A stretch of DNA of 64,000 bases from NCBI RefSeq assembly GCF_000224145.3, contig NC_020168.2, positions 2,119,171-2,183,170 on the forward strand. Direction: 5' to 3'. Made by a program: the position numbers and the translations under genes. Numbering within the stretch: position 1 is the first letter of the stretch; every line of letters begins with the position of its first letter. This DNA comes from Ciona intestinalis. Its lineage: Eukaryota > Chordata > Ascidiacea > Phlebobranchia > Cionidae. The notes under the pieces are model-generated. The model was given only the letters and a program-made list of their open reading frames with translations. It ran no database searches and had not been told where the DNA came from. Below, piece after piece: positions 41,125 through 52,416 of this stretch.

Positions 41125-41321
41125 ATAGTAGGGTGGGAGAAGATTCGACAACTTTAGCAAAAATAATCAAAATATCCTGATTATATTTTAAATATTTAAC
41201 AACGGTATATTTGAGTCATGATGATACTGTTTTAAAATGTTTTAAATGTTCTTTGTTTACTACCAAATCGGAAGAAAAGATGAGAATGAAAAGGTGTCCC
41301 ATCTTTCCCTACTTTACTATA
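41125..41321 (+). repeat. MITE family B, short-type copy
   Basis: The left end is tatagtagggtgggagaaga, the right end ggtgtcccatctttccctac then tttactata. The interior runs in the opposite orientation to other short copies (tttgtttactaccaaatcgg near the right), so ends and interior are rearranged relative to 28961-29166. Confidence 0.72.
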
Positions 41322-41454
41322 GCCTACCACAAAAAAGGCGAGTTCATTCCACCAAACTGTTTTTTTTAAATTTTCTTCGAAAGTTAGGAACTAGAAACTG
41401 TCAAATTTTAGTGACTTTTATTATTCTACAACTTTTCGTTGGTATGCCCTAACT

Positions 41455-41901
41455 CAGAGTCGTATAAACACCGAGTAGTCCAACTGCCGTCTATGTGTGT
41501 CCAAAACAGAGCAAAATTGGTGACTTTGACAATGGGTTTAAACGAACCTGTTAAGTTTCGTTTGTGTTTTCCTATTGTGGGAAGGTGAAAAACAGCTTCT
41601 ATTTACCTTACCAAACATTTTTTAGAAAAAATGTATAAATTTAGCCGCATTAAATGACTAAAATGTCGCAAATCAACCGCTTCTAATTCTAATTTTTGAC
41701 TTTTTTGACACAGAAAACAAATAACACATGTTTTTTACATTTTTCAACCTTTAAATTTGTTTTTAGGCCCAAGTTTTTCTGTAATTTACCGAAAAACATA
41801 CATTTTCTCTATGCCTACTGTGTTATTTTGGACCCAAATTGCAGTTCAATTTGTGTTTTACGTAACAATGGGTTGGACTACTCGGTATTTCTATGGCTCT
41901 G
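41455..41901 (+). mobile_element. MITE family A (hAT-type), full-length copy 3
   Basis: This copy is 447 bp, starts CAGAGTCGTATAAACACCGA and ends CTATGGCTCTG. It has a perfect 8-bp target duplication CCCTAACT (41447-41454 and 41902-41909). It differs from copy 2 at only a few positions, so amplification was recent. It sits about 250 bp upstream of the CDPF1 start codon. Confidence 0.92.
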
Positions 41902-42153
41902 CCCTAACTGTCCCAATAGAAAAGTTTAGCGCCAAACGTGCTTTGGGATTTCTATAACGCAAATTTTTGACTGACTGGTTTTAAAATTTTCGCGCAAGTG
42001 TGAAGTAATAAAGGAAGAAACGTGAGCGAACTGCAAATTGTTGATGTTGTAGTTAAAACGTTTGAAACAGTGTAGTCTCAAGACACGATTAAACCCGAAG
42101 TTGTGCAAATTCTGCGTATTTTGCTTTATTCGTGGCACTTACTAATGATTGCA

Positions 42154-42462
42154 ATGGAACAACCGGAACAGTTCACATGTTCGGTTTGCGACATAACCTT
42201 TGATTACAAGTACCACGGTCGACACCTAGATGGAATAGGAATTAAAGACATTGAATTATTGGAGGAGGCGTTTGTAATCCAAGATCCCTTTGTCCCGACT
42301 CGCGATTTTCTTGTTCTTGGTGGACATTGTTCAATTTGTAACGCGATCGTCTGTGTCGATAGAGATTGTAGCTTGTTTTATTGCAAACGATTTTGTCGAC
42401 AATGCGTTTTAAAAAACAAAGAAGAGTTTCCTTCTTCGATAAGGAAAGAACTGAAATTGTAA
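42154..42462 (+). CDS. CDPF1: Cysteine-rich DPF motif domain-containing protein 1
   Basis: This is a single-exon gene of 102 residues. It starts MEQPEQFTCSVC and has the family pattern: a CxxC near the start, LLEEAFVIQDPF with the DPF motif, FLVLGGHCSIC with a second CxxC, then CVDRDCSLFYCKRFC and CRQCV. The cysteine pairs suggest a small zinc-binding fold. The molecular role of CDPF1 is not established. Upstream in-frame ATGs at 42103 and 42145 exist; I chose 42154 because homologues start just before the first CxxC. A family-A MITE lies directly upstream. NUP93 follows on the same strand 673 bp later, too far for a typical Ciona operon. Confidence 0.93.
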   Translation: MEQPEQFTCSVCDITFDYKYHGRHLDGIGIKDIELLEEAFVIQDPFVPTRDFLVLGGHCSICNAIVCVDRDCSLFYCKRFCRQCVLKNKEEFPSSIRKELKL

Positions 42463-43135
42463 TGTTGACATTTCTCTCAACCAATTTCTTTAATTCTATT
42501 GTTCCACTTGGCACTATGTGACTATGGGGAGAAGTAGGTACACAATTTCCGATAGGTGGCAATTGTAAATTTGTTTTTTCAATCTGTGGAGAGCTGTTTG
42601 TTTTACGTTTCTCACACATTGAAATTGACCAGGCACGATCCCACATTTTAAAGGGACCCTTAAGTTTGAACCTCTGTAACCTCTAACCTCAAACTCGTGT
42701 TAATCATAACAAAATTTTTCAAGTATACAAAATACTAAAAATGTCTAATGTGCGGGACTCGAAACCCGATAAAAACAAACCAAAAACAAAAAGATTAAAA
42801 GACCGCATGCTAAATAGTCCCATGTAATTGTGATCACTTTCAATATTTTCTCCCTTAAAAACATTTGTTATATTTATGTGCACTAGAAATTTACAGTTTC
42901 TATCACAGAACATATCAAGCGTTGTAAAACTTTTGGCATAGATAAGAATTTTCTTCTTATGTATCTTTCTTCATTTAAAAAAATCTTTTACCTTGGTTAC
43001 ATCACAACTCATAAGCACAGATTACATGATTTTTTGAACCTTATATATTATGTTATATTAATGCTCATTATTGTACTTTATCAGATTTTTTTAATTTTAT
43101 GGTTAAGGATTTGGTTTTGAAAGTTTCACAATACG
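42463..43135. other. Intergenic region, CDPF1 to NUP93
   Basis: This is AT-rich unique sequence. It should hold the CDPF1 3' UTR and the NUP93 promoter. I see no repeat of the families found elsewhere in the window. The long antisense frame at 42242-42646 only shadows CDPF1. Confidence 0.5.
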
Positions 43136-46100
43136 ATGTCTGGTGTTGCGTTTGATGATATTTTGCAACAGGCTGAGCAGTTGAACACTGGATTAGATGG
43201 AGGAGCCGAACTACCCAGGGTACAGAGGAACATACAGCAACTGCTTGATGCGGGTCAGCGACTTCGATCCAAAACATCCACTGCACAAGATAGTGCCCAA
43301 CCTCAGGTAGGCTATAAAATAAAAGGCTAACATTTTTAGCTTAAACCCGAGCTTTTATAACTTCAGCACATCCTTAGTCTGCACCATATAAAACGGCGCC
43401 TACGTTTACCTGCCTCAGGTTTTTAAACATAATGTATCTTCCAGATTAACGCTGCCCTGCTGCTCAGTTCTAAAGGACAGGATGTTCCAAAAATTTCTGA
43501 CCGTTTAAAAACTTTAACTTCTGCTTCGGAAACTTTTGAGCCGCTAGATGTGGTTGGTGACACCGATATTGAAGGTAATGTTTAGACAGAATATAGAACC
43601 AGATGTTAACTGCAGTTCATTTTTTTCCTTTTATAATTTGATCTTTTCATTGGCTTGTTTGTGGGGTAATAAAAGACACTAGTACAATTGACAAATAGTT
43701 TAAGGGGCTGTATTGTCCTATTTTTTTGTTTTTTACAAGGTTTTCTGAGAAATGAACGAGAGAATGCCATACTTGCTGTTGTGGAAGAACAAAAACAAAG
43801 AACATTCTTGGATGTTGAGAAGAGACACTGGCAGGTATTTGATTAAGTTGTGTACAATGCCTATGCAAGTATGCAACTATAGTGAGTAACATTTTACCCC
43901 TTGTTTTTACTTGCGTAGGTAATTTTTGTAAAAAGTGAAAAAATATTGCGTTTAATTTTTTACATTTTGTTATTACTGTTTTTATATAAGTTTTGTTATT
44001 ACTGTTTCTTATTAGTATTCCTCATTACATTTATTACGAATATTTCAGACAAGATTGAGTGAATGGGATACAGAGAAGCAACAGTTACTAAACAAATTGA
44101 TTGGTGCGGATGGTTCATTAAACTTCAGCAGAGAGGTGTCTGAACACATGTCCACCAGTGTCTATAAAACCTCGGGAAATGTGAGCGTGAACCCAAGGAG
44201 CACCATGGACCAATGGGAGCTTAACTATGCCAGACAGGTATGTTAAAAATTGCTTAAAATGCAAAAATGTTTAGGTTGGAAACAATTAGAAAGTTATGTT
44301 TTTTTCATCTAAGTTCCAAGCCTGGGCAAAAATTGCTTTAAATTTTCAAATCTGTTGACATATATTGTATTGCTAAAAGCGACAGGAGACTGCTTCTTTC
44401 TTCAAATTGGGTCGAATTGGGACCTTGTGTTGAGAAATAACCACACTTCTGACTTTTACGTAACTTGTGGTTGGATCGCACTATCTGGTGCGAAAAGCAA
44501 CTAAAGGGTTTATAACAAAATTATGAATTTTAAACAGGGCTTAATGCATCATGTTCATATATGCTGCATTTGATAAGGCTCGCTTTATTATTACACAGGT
44601 CCACATATACAATGATAGAATTTTGGATGGTGGTATTCATTTAAATCTCGCTGATTTGTGCCAAGCTGCTGCCGAAAAAATGAAGGACGTGAATGTAACT
44701 GCACTGTGGAAAATGGTAAGCTTGATCTACAAGACTACAATCGCAATCATGATTTCTACATTACATTGTTGTGATTGTTTTTAAACAAAATTGTATTTAA
44801 ACACATATGGAAGGAACTGGAGTTTTAGGTTGCTCATTTATAAAAACCTAATTCCAAGTGGATGTTGCGTGTAGGTGTATGTAAAATCACCAAAGGTAAA
44901 ATAAGCCAAGTGCTGAAGACATTAACTATTTACTTACTTTTCTAAATAATCTATTTAAGCATTAAATTTGAAAATCGTTATACTATGAGCTATGTTTATA
45001 TTGTATAACTTTCTTTCTCTATGACGACAGGTGAAATGTGTGACAGACGTACAAGCTTCTATCGGTTCTTCTCTTATTTCTCGTCGAACATCTAAACCAA
45101 TGCTTCACAATCTGGTCAACCAAGCATTGACTTACTTGGAGAAAGCTTATCTGGATTACATGCAAACGTATGTACACCTCACATGAGTCACATCATCTCA
45201 TGTATTGGTTTCACTTCACAATACAAGTCGTATATATAAATTAATTTTCATTGCAGTTGTGTGTATGCACGTCCCCACATTGCTCAGCTAGGTGGCGCAC
45301 CTGGGACTATCAATTTAGTCAAAAGTTTTCTGCGGGTTCAGCCGGCCAACACTGTTCAGGTATAAGTTTATCAAAATTGTAGTTTTATGTTATACACATA
45401 ATGATACAATTTGTGTATATTTCAAGTTTAATAGATTATAATGTTTTATATTCTTTACAATAAGTTATAGAACTTTTTTGGTGTTAGTACCACCCCCACT
45501 GGACACTTATGATACTGATATAATGAAGAACGTACGACTAGAAGTTGGACCTATGGGATTTGAATACATGCTTTTGACGTACTGTGTTGTTCGGCTATAT
45601 TGTTTTCAACATATATATTTCTATATTTTGCTATCCAATTATTTTTTCTGTCTATTGTCTAATAATATTAAATCCTTGATATTTTGATGCAGGGATATGA
45701 AGATGGAGATGTGGATGGTGCTCCTTTATGGGCCGTCATCTTCTACTGCATGAGGAGTGGGGATTTAGATGCGGCTGTTGAGGTTGTTAAACACAATGAG
45801 AATATAATCCCGGAGTTCAGTGTGTGGATGCAGGTGACAGATTATTGAATGTAACTTGTTTATCCTTGTGCGGCGACAACGTAGTCGTTGTAACATAGGT
45901 GTTCCTGTACTGTTTTAACAATCCGGACGAGCGTGTATTTCAAAAAACAGGTTGAACTACACACTTTTACTTACTATTGATACTGTAGCTTTTGTTATTT
46001 TCTATAAAAAAATGTGTTAAATATGTGCTAAGTGGCCCTTCTCTATTTAAAAATTCTAGATAGGCTATTCAGTATATTCATTCTCATACAGGAGTATGTG

Positions 46101-49100
46101 AGGGAAGGGAAGAAATTATCTTCATCTTCTGAGAATAAAATGAAGATTCAATATAAAAGAAGTGTAAGGACATCACCAGATCCTTATAAAACAGCAGTTT
46201 ACTGTATCGTTGGTAAGTAATTTAGTTTAAATCTGATTGTTTCATGCACAACAAGCTACTAAAGTCTTTACAAAATGTTGTTGAGTTATAGAAACTTATA
46301 GTTATGCAATATCGACATAATATATTTTCACAATTTTAAAAACTTTGTAAAATAATATTGAAAGTAAACGTGTGTTGTGCTTGGAAACTTTTTTATTTGG
46401 TTTGTTGTCTGGTTTGCTGTGTCATACCCTAGTTATGTCCTGATGTATTTCAAACAAAATGTTAGTGCAGTAAACAACATTTTTTACAAGATAGGCAATT
46501 TTTCAAAATTATATATTTATGGTAGCAACAATAATAAAATAGCTTCTACAAATTTGTATGTTTTAGTTGCTTGTTACTACTGACAATATTTTTATTTTAG
46601 GACGATGTGACATCAATGATGTTCATGGGGAAGTTGCTCAGAAAGCTGAAGATTATTTGTGGCTTAAATTATCGCAGGTATGTTATGTGTAATAAAAGTT
46701 ACATTACAGAAGAAAACATTGTTACTAAGTCTTGTTTGAGATGTTTTTACCTCATGTCAAATTGTTTTAAGTTAAAATAATGCATTTAAAATGGTTCAAA
46801 GGTAATTTATTTCCTACAGGTTGTAGTAGATGAATCAAGTGCCCACCCTGATGTGTTGACGCTATCCAGGTTCCAGAAGCTTCTTGTTGAAGATTATGGT
46901 GAAAGTCATTTTAATGCAATGTCTAACCCACTGCTGTATTTCCAAGTATGTTGTTTTTGTTATTTATTGTTAGTAGTGCTTTCTTATGATAAAACATGCG
47001 TTTAAAAATGTGGACATATTTTTACATTTTAGCCAAACACATTAACTGATTGTTCACCAGTTTAAATCAATTTTAAACAAAAATTTACCATAAAGATTGA
47101 AACATCAATGCTTTACACAATGTTTGTTATTATTAGATTCTTTTCCTGACATGTCAGTTTGAAAAAGCGATTGAATTTCTATCACGGTTTGAAAATCTTC
47201 GAAGCCACGCAACACACGTCGCGCTTGCATTACACAGTCACGAGTTGTTACTTACTGCTGATTCTCTACATGCAAAGATGATCACCACAGAAGCTGCTGA
47301 TGAATCGCCCCTGTATGTATTTCTATTGTTTTTGTCTTCTTTGCTGTAAAAATTAGTTTTTGTTTTGAGCGGAAGTTTTAAAAACATTTGTTAACTTATT
47401 AAACTGTATAACCTAATACTTAATATCATCCACAAAGTAACATACATGGTAACTCGTAAGCTGGCATGAGGTGTTAAACCCGTGTAATAACGACTGTCGT
47501 TTTCAGCCACGCGAGGATAAAGTAAGTTACATTAATTCATTCATTCATCATTGTCAAAACTACTAATTAGGATTACTAAAACTGACATATTTTTGTAAGC
47601 ACATCATAAATGGTTCTAAAATGTTTATTTATTACAGCACAGTTGTGGAGCGATTAAACTTATCAAGATTAGTAATGTTGTACACACGTAAGTTTGAGAT
47701 AACTGATCCACGCGAGGCACTCAACTATTTCCATTTCTTGAGAAATATTCAAACTGATGGTCAATCACTCTTTATTCACTGCACCAGTGAACTGGTAAGC
47801 ACGAGTAGCTAGTGTACATTTTTATGATTGTGAAAATGATCATCACAATGCAGTTTTCTAGTGAATTTTGAGTCAGCTATGTTATGTGTTTTATCTGTAT
47901 AGAATAACCATATTGTTAATATACCTTAATAAATTCCGCGAATCTAATTCTGTTTTGATGTTCATATTATAGTTGAACGATTCTTGTTTAGTAAAATACA
48001 GTAATGATCTGGTGGTACAAAAACTAACTAACATAAATCATGTTTAACCACTAGTAGTTTAGCACCAGATCATTGTTAATATAACTAAGGTTCGTGAAAC
48101 TGGAGAGTTCGAGATGTTACTTGGAAGGTTAAATGCTGATGGCAGTCGTAAACCTGGTGCTGTGGATAAATATTGTGCTGGTGATACCAAACTTCTTATA
48201 GCGAAGGTTGGTAACTTTGTTCAATACATTCACATAAGATGCAATTAAGCAAGTAACAACACAACATAAAAACACTCTGTTTTTACTTATTATTGTTTTA
48301 CTTTTGCATTTTAGCTTTTATAAAAGTTGTCTTAAATTTAATTATCTGTTTGTGCCAATTACACTTGTATAGGATTAGACCTGTATTATATTTATATTTT
48401 AATTTTAACTTTTCGTTGATGTGCCGCTGAACCTTGAAAGTTTAAATTTCTATCCTTGTACAGGTTGCCTCAGATACTGAAGCCAAAGGTTTGAATGAAG
48501 ATGCAGTTTATTTATATGATCTTTGTGGAAAACATGACCAAACCTTAGCTCTTCTTAACAGGTGTTTTCACAATACTTAGTCGAAATATATGCGAGTATT
48601 AACTAAACCAACCCTATTACTCTTACATATATTACTTCATACATCCTATTAGGAATTCCATAGCCTTTGTTTTTCGTTTGTAAGAAATAGTTAAACATAT
48701 ATTTGTAAATGAAACTTTATTTCTTGTTGCAGATTATTAAGTCCAGTCATCAGCAGCTCAGATAATTCACATCCTGATCGTGCCAGACTTAAGTCAATGG
48801 CGCTCGCAATAGCTGAGAGATACAGAAACCAGGTATCCTCCTGTTTTTAGTTGGATATATATTTCCTTTTTTAGATTAACTGTGTTTGATATATTTTATT
48901 TCAGAACTTACTGGTTACTGATAAGACCCAACCAAAGCATTTGTGTTGTGCAAAATAAAAACACATGATTTTAAAAAGTGTGCAAAATAAAAATAAAGTT
49001 TTCTTTTTAGTGAATATGAGATGTAAGTTATAATTATTTTGTCTCTTGTTTTATAAATATGTTTCTTATGTTACTTTAATTTTTATTGTAGTCTGTTGAA

Positions 49101-49977
49101 ACTTCCCGCAACGTTCGTTCAACTTTTCATCTCCTTCTTGATCTTTTGGTGTTCTTTGATCTTTACCACGCTAACCGTGTTGAACAAGCACTAGATGTCG
49201 TGAATGAGCTACAGATGCTTCCATCTACAATGGAACAGGTGTGTCACTGTGTTTGCTAATTGTTTATATTTCATCATGTGGCAAATATATATGTACCTAA
49301 ATCTATTTTTCCTGATCTGATTTAAAAAAAAAAAAACAATAACGTTCTGTTTAAAAGACGAGGCCTGCGGTTGTATAATTCTGTATATATTCTTTGTTTA
49401 CGAAATAGGATGAGAATATAGAATAAAAAAAACAAGTCCCATCTTACCCCACCCTACTATATGTGAGATTATATAATGGTATGCAGGAAGTAACTTAGTA
49501 ATTATAACACAATGGAGTGTTTTTCAAGGTTCAATCAAAAGTTTCGATGTTTAAAACATATACGGATGAAATTCGTCAAAGTATTTCCGACATCTTGCTA
49601 GCTACAATGACATTACTAACAAAACGGTGTAAACTGCAACAAAACCTTAATAAGTCGGTGACGACCAAGTAAGTGGATTACTGTTTTGCGTTGTAACTAC
49701 ATTTAGGATTTAAAAGACTTTTGTTGTATATTGCCAAATAAGTTTAATTTGCTTTTGTATCTGTTTTTTTAGTCTAGTCTTGTTCAATATATTAGAGAGA
49801 CAGCGTGAATAGATTTTCTCATTTAAATCTTTGTTTCTGTACAGAAGTGGGGATTCTGTATGTACCAACGCACGACGATATGCTCGATCTCTGATTACAT
49901 TTGCTGGTATGTTGCCTTACCATTTACCAGGTGATGCAACTGCTCGGCTTGTACAACTGGAGGTACAGATGACATGA
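43136..49977 (+). CDS. NUP93: Nuclear pore complex protein Nup93
   Basis: Nup93 (yeast Nic96) is a scaffold nucleoporin of the inner ring. Nineteen exons join in phase: 43136-43306, 43445-43574, 43740-43834, 44049-44237, 44599-44715, 45031-45167, 45257-45359, 45693-45833, 46092-46212, 46601-46677, 46820-46945, 47137-47312, 47638-47794, 48090-48206, 48464-48561, 48733-48832, 49092-49238, 49529-49668 and 49845-49977. They give 824 residues, close to the vertebrate length of about 820. Family stretches include [11 protein letters not shown] at the start, then [32 protein letters not shown] [18 protein letters not shown] [27 protein letters not shown], and near the end [20 protein letters not shown]. 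The N-terminal 160 or so residues are the coiled-coil region and the rest is the helical solenoid. No coding exon equivalent to the vertebrate segment just after NTV (GFLNVKGAVPG) was found. Confidence 0.96.
47440..47545 (+). repeat. SINE-like tail fragment in NUP93 intron
   Basis: This is a fragment of the body/tail of the tRNA-headed family: taactcgtaagctggcatga, then ccgtgtaataacgactgtcg, ccacgcgaggataaagtaag and a short attcattcatt tail. The same words end the copies at 51515-51730 and 55270-55580. Confidence 0.65.
49388..49462 (+). repeat. MITE family B, right-end fragment in NUP93 intron
   Basis: It contains tttgtttacgaaataggatg and the right terminus tcccatcttaccccacccta then ctata. 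The left half is missing. It lies in the intron between the exons ending at 49238 and starting at 49529. Confidence 0.65.
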
Positions 49978-50015
49978 AACAACGAAACTCGTTCCAACAA
50001 TCATAATTTTTCTAC

Positions 50016-50021
50016 AATAAA
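50016..50021 (+). terminator. NUP93 polyadenylation signal
   Basis: An AATAAA lies 39 bases after the NUP93 stop codon. It is the first canonical signal downstream, so a very short 3' UTR is likely. Confidence 0.6.
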
Positions 50022-50571
50022 CTCTCGTATAATGCGCTTGTTTGTTATTGCTTGCAAGGGCAATATAGGGCGTCTGTTAAGTTGCAACAAACATCAGCGG
50101 AGTTGGCATTGAGTGTTGAATTTGAACTATGCTTAAATTTAAACAACAAACCGATAAGTTTTTTATCTGTGATCTAGGGATTTTTTTTGTAGGTACAACA
50201 AGTCGCAAATTAGAAGCCCAAAATTGCCCAGGAAAGGTTTTCTGAAGGCATTAGTAATCTAATAGGGTATTTATTTACCCTGCTTAATTGTAATGGGACA
50301 TGGCGCACTAGCTTTCTGCAAAGTTACGTGCAGTGACAGTTTTGTTGAATGATGGTGTCGTGGGGGCGGCTAATATTGCAAGTATAGTTCGCGAGTTTAC
50401 GTTCCGCAGCCTTGCGACAACGCCGTTTGATCCTCCCCCAATGCACATGCTATCCGACTCCATGAAGAGATTGATATCGTTGTAGAATGTATTACATTGT
50501 ACGGCACATCTCAGTTTATTGTACGGCGGAAGAGCGACAACGAGTTTAACGACTATAAGTGAGACAGCACA

Positions 50572-50640
50572 GGGTATTACCAAAGTTAGTATAGACCTAT
50601 ACTAACTTTGGGTATTGGTCTATACTAACTTTGGGTATTA
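50572..50640. repeat. Palindrome plus tandem copy flanked by GGGTATTAC
   Basis: A perfect 15-base inverted repeat, CCAAAGTTAGTATAG / CTATACTAACTTTGG, is separated by only two bases (50579-50610). One arm is then repeated in tandem as GGTCTATACTAACTTTGGG. GGGTATTAC flanks the block on both sides (50572-50580 and from 50633), resembling a target duplication or a repeat boundary. Confidence 0.75.
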
Positions 50641-51270
50641 CTAGCCCCGTACTGCCTTACAGTATACAGGAAAGTGCAAGGTTTATAAAACGAAAAACAC
50701 GTGTCACAAAACGTCGTTGGCATGTGGCAATTGCCTCGCCTGACATACACACAACTAAGTAATTGTTTTATTAGCACGATTAGAATGACGGGAAAAGGGT
50801 GTTACGAAAGAAGCGAAACTGCATTCCATTCCCATCATGCTTTTGTTTTCGCTATACAACGTTTTTATTCTTTATATCATTAAATCTGTGGCAAAGCACA
50901 GTCAACCGCTGCAGTGTGAACGGCACGTTGGAATAGACTAATTAGTTTAACGGTGGCGGAATATGGGACTCTGGTTAGGCTGGGACTTATTTTAAAAAAT
51001 CCTACGGAGACCAATTTAATGATACACAAAAAACAATGTTACAGTATTATTTGACAGTATTTCCACGGTTCAACAAAGTGCGCGGCAAAAGCGGTTATTG
51101 TTCTTAAGTATTAAAATTTGATATTGACCTATTTGTTCAACAACGGCTAAAAGCAAACATTTTAACATTTTTTCAATGGCGAACTCTGGCGGTCACTGGT
51201 CATACGTCATAATGTATAATTAAATTTAAAATACAGTACCGTTTTTTTTATTAGGAATATAAATCTTATG

Positions 51271-51360
51271 CAGTGGGGTGGGGGAAGATGGGACACATTT
51301 CAACTGTATTTTCTCGTCCCATTTATCGGTAAACAAAGAACATTCACAAAATTATAAAAA
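51271..51360 (+). repeat. MITE family B, left-end fragment
   Basis: It begins cagtggggtgggggaagatg and contains ttctcgtcccatttatcggt and aaacaaagaacattcacaaa. It breaks off where SINE-like sequence starts, so a SINE inserted into it or a rearrangement joined them. Confidence 0.68.
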
Positions 51361-51362
51361 TA

Positions 51363-51730
51363 CCTCTGGGTTAAAGGCGGGCGCGCTATAACCACTTAGC
51401 CACGCCGGGTTTCTTTTGCGGTGTCGTGGTCCTATATACGCCTTGTTATGAATAAAGGTATATAAATTAATCAGATATAATTTAAACAATTAACGGCAAT
51501 TTTTCCAACCCAGCGGCCTCTAATGGGTTGTCCAATTTATCAGCCATACATAAAAAAATAAAACATCAAACATTAATAATAAATTACCGGCCACAATGTA
51601 ACATATATAGTAACTCGTGAGCTGGCACGAGTTACTATATGACTATCTGTGTTAAAAAAGACTGTTGTTTTTAAGCCACGCAACGATAAAGTAAGTTACA
51701 TTCATTCATTCATTCATTTATTCATTTATA
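51363..51730. repeat. Rearranged SINE-like copies
   Basis: A reverse-strand tRNA-like head (gcgcgctataaccacttagc) is at about 51383-51405. A forward body lies at 51510-51730: caacccagcggcctctaatg, ggttgtccaatttatcagcc, actcgtgagctggcacgagt, gccacgcaacgataaagtaa. It ends in an ATTC(ATTC)n tail at 51704-51728. Head and body lie in opposite orientations, so two insertions or an inversion are involved. Confidence 0.68.
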
Positions 51731-51777
51731 TCAAATTTGATTGTAATTCACACAATTTTTGGGAGGTGAATATTTTT

Positions 51778-51975
51778 TTATTTTAACTTATATACCTGTT
51801 CGAAACAATGTTTAATTAAAGAACTTGCGGTTGGAGCAGGATCTGCATCAGATAGATGTTGCTTCATTAAATCCTGCTTCAATAAAAATGCATACAATGA
51901 TGGTGGTGACTGTGGTGGTGTGTTGTTGCCTGCACTTACATATGTGCTTGGGTATAACAAGTTGTTTAACGTCAT
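51778..51975 (-). CDS. Hypothetical 65-residue protein
   Basis: This open frame starts MTLNNLLYPSTYVSAGN and ends in YKLK. It is Pro/Ser-rich in the middle (NTPPQSPPSLYAFLLKQD) and has a short amphipathic C-terminal part. I recognise no family, signal peptide or membrane segment. The composition looks more protein-like than nearby intergenic ORFs. It is divergent from UBE2S, with 441 bases between the start codons, so the two could share a promoter. It may also be the first or only coding exon of a larger transcript, or a chance ORF. Confidence 0.3.
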   Translation of the reverse strand: MTLNNLLYPSTYVSAGNNTPPQSPPSLYAFLLKQDLMKQHLSDADPAPTASSLIKHCFEQVYKLK

Positions 51976-52416
51976 TTTGAATGTGTCATTGAATCTTATT
52001 CAAATAGAATCGTGATTCACCCATTCTAGAAATAGCATCAGCATAGCGGTATTAGCGTAGTAGGTTTCGAGTCTACAATCTCTATGTCGTATGTGATGAA
52101 ATTAACCAACCATGAAGGGTCGGCTTTGACGTCATTAATTTTTGAAAGTTGTAACGGTTATTATGATTCTTTGTTGATCTTCGGCTGTTTATTTGTTAAG
52201 TAAGACGGCGCTTTATCTATTAAAAGTTATTAATTAAGTACGCTGCAAAGTTGATGAAAAATTAGTGCTTTAGTAGACAATAGAAATTTTATATTAATAA
52301 CGTTTCCGGCCTTTATAGTGCGTTTGATAAGTTATTGCGATTGCTTTATTAAATTGTACTTTTTTGGTCTCCAAATTCAATTCTGAGGGAGTGGGCCATT
52401 TCATAACGAATTATAA

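Larger units (their letters stand above)
39885..42153. other. Intergenic region, RAB11 to CDPF1
   Basis: The RAB11 3' UTR should start here. A short family-B MITE lies at 41125-41321 and a full family-A MITE at 41455-41901. The remaining 250 bases before the CDPF1 start are unique sequence. No other gene was recognised; ORFs at 40100-40333 and 40919-41170 show no motif. Confidence 0.55.
49978..51777. other. Region between NUP93 and the 51.8-kb ORF
   Basis: A NUP93 polyadenylation signal is at 50016-50021. Bases 50290-50560 are more GC-rich and carry a 91-residue minus-strand ORF (50308-50583) without known motif. A small palindrome cluster lies at 50572-50640. A partial family-B MITE (51271-51360) and rearranged SINE-like pieces (51363-51730) follow. 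Confidence 0.5.

Noticed and set aside
45478..45687. ORF between NUP93 exons 7 and 8, considered as an extra exon
   Set aside because: The translation has no similarity to Nup93, no phase-0 exon with usable splice sites exists there, and exons 7 and 8 join in frame without it.
42154..49977. CDPF1 and NUP93 as a Ciona-type operon
   Set aside because: They are on the same strand, but 673 bases separate them, whereas Ciona operons typically have almost no spacer. No evidence links them.
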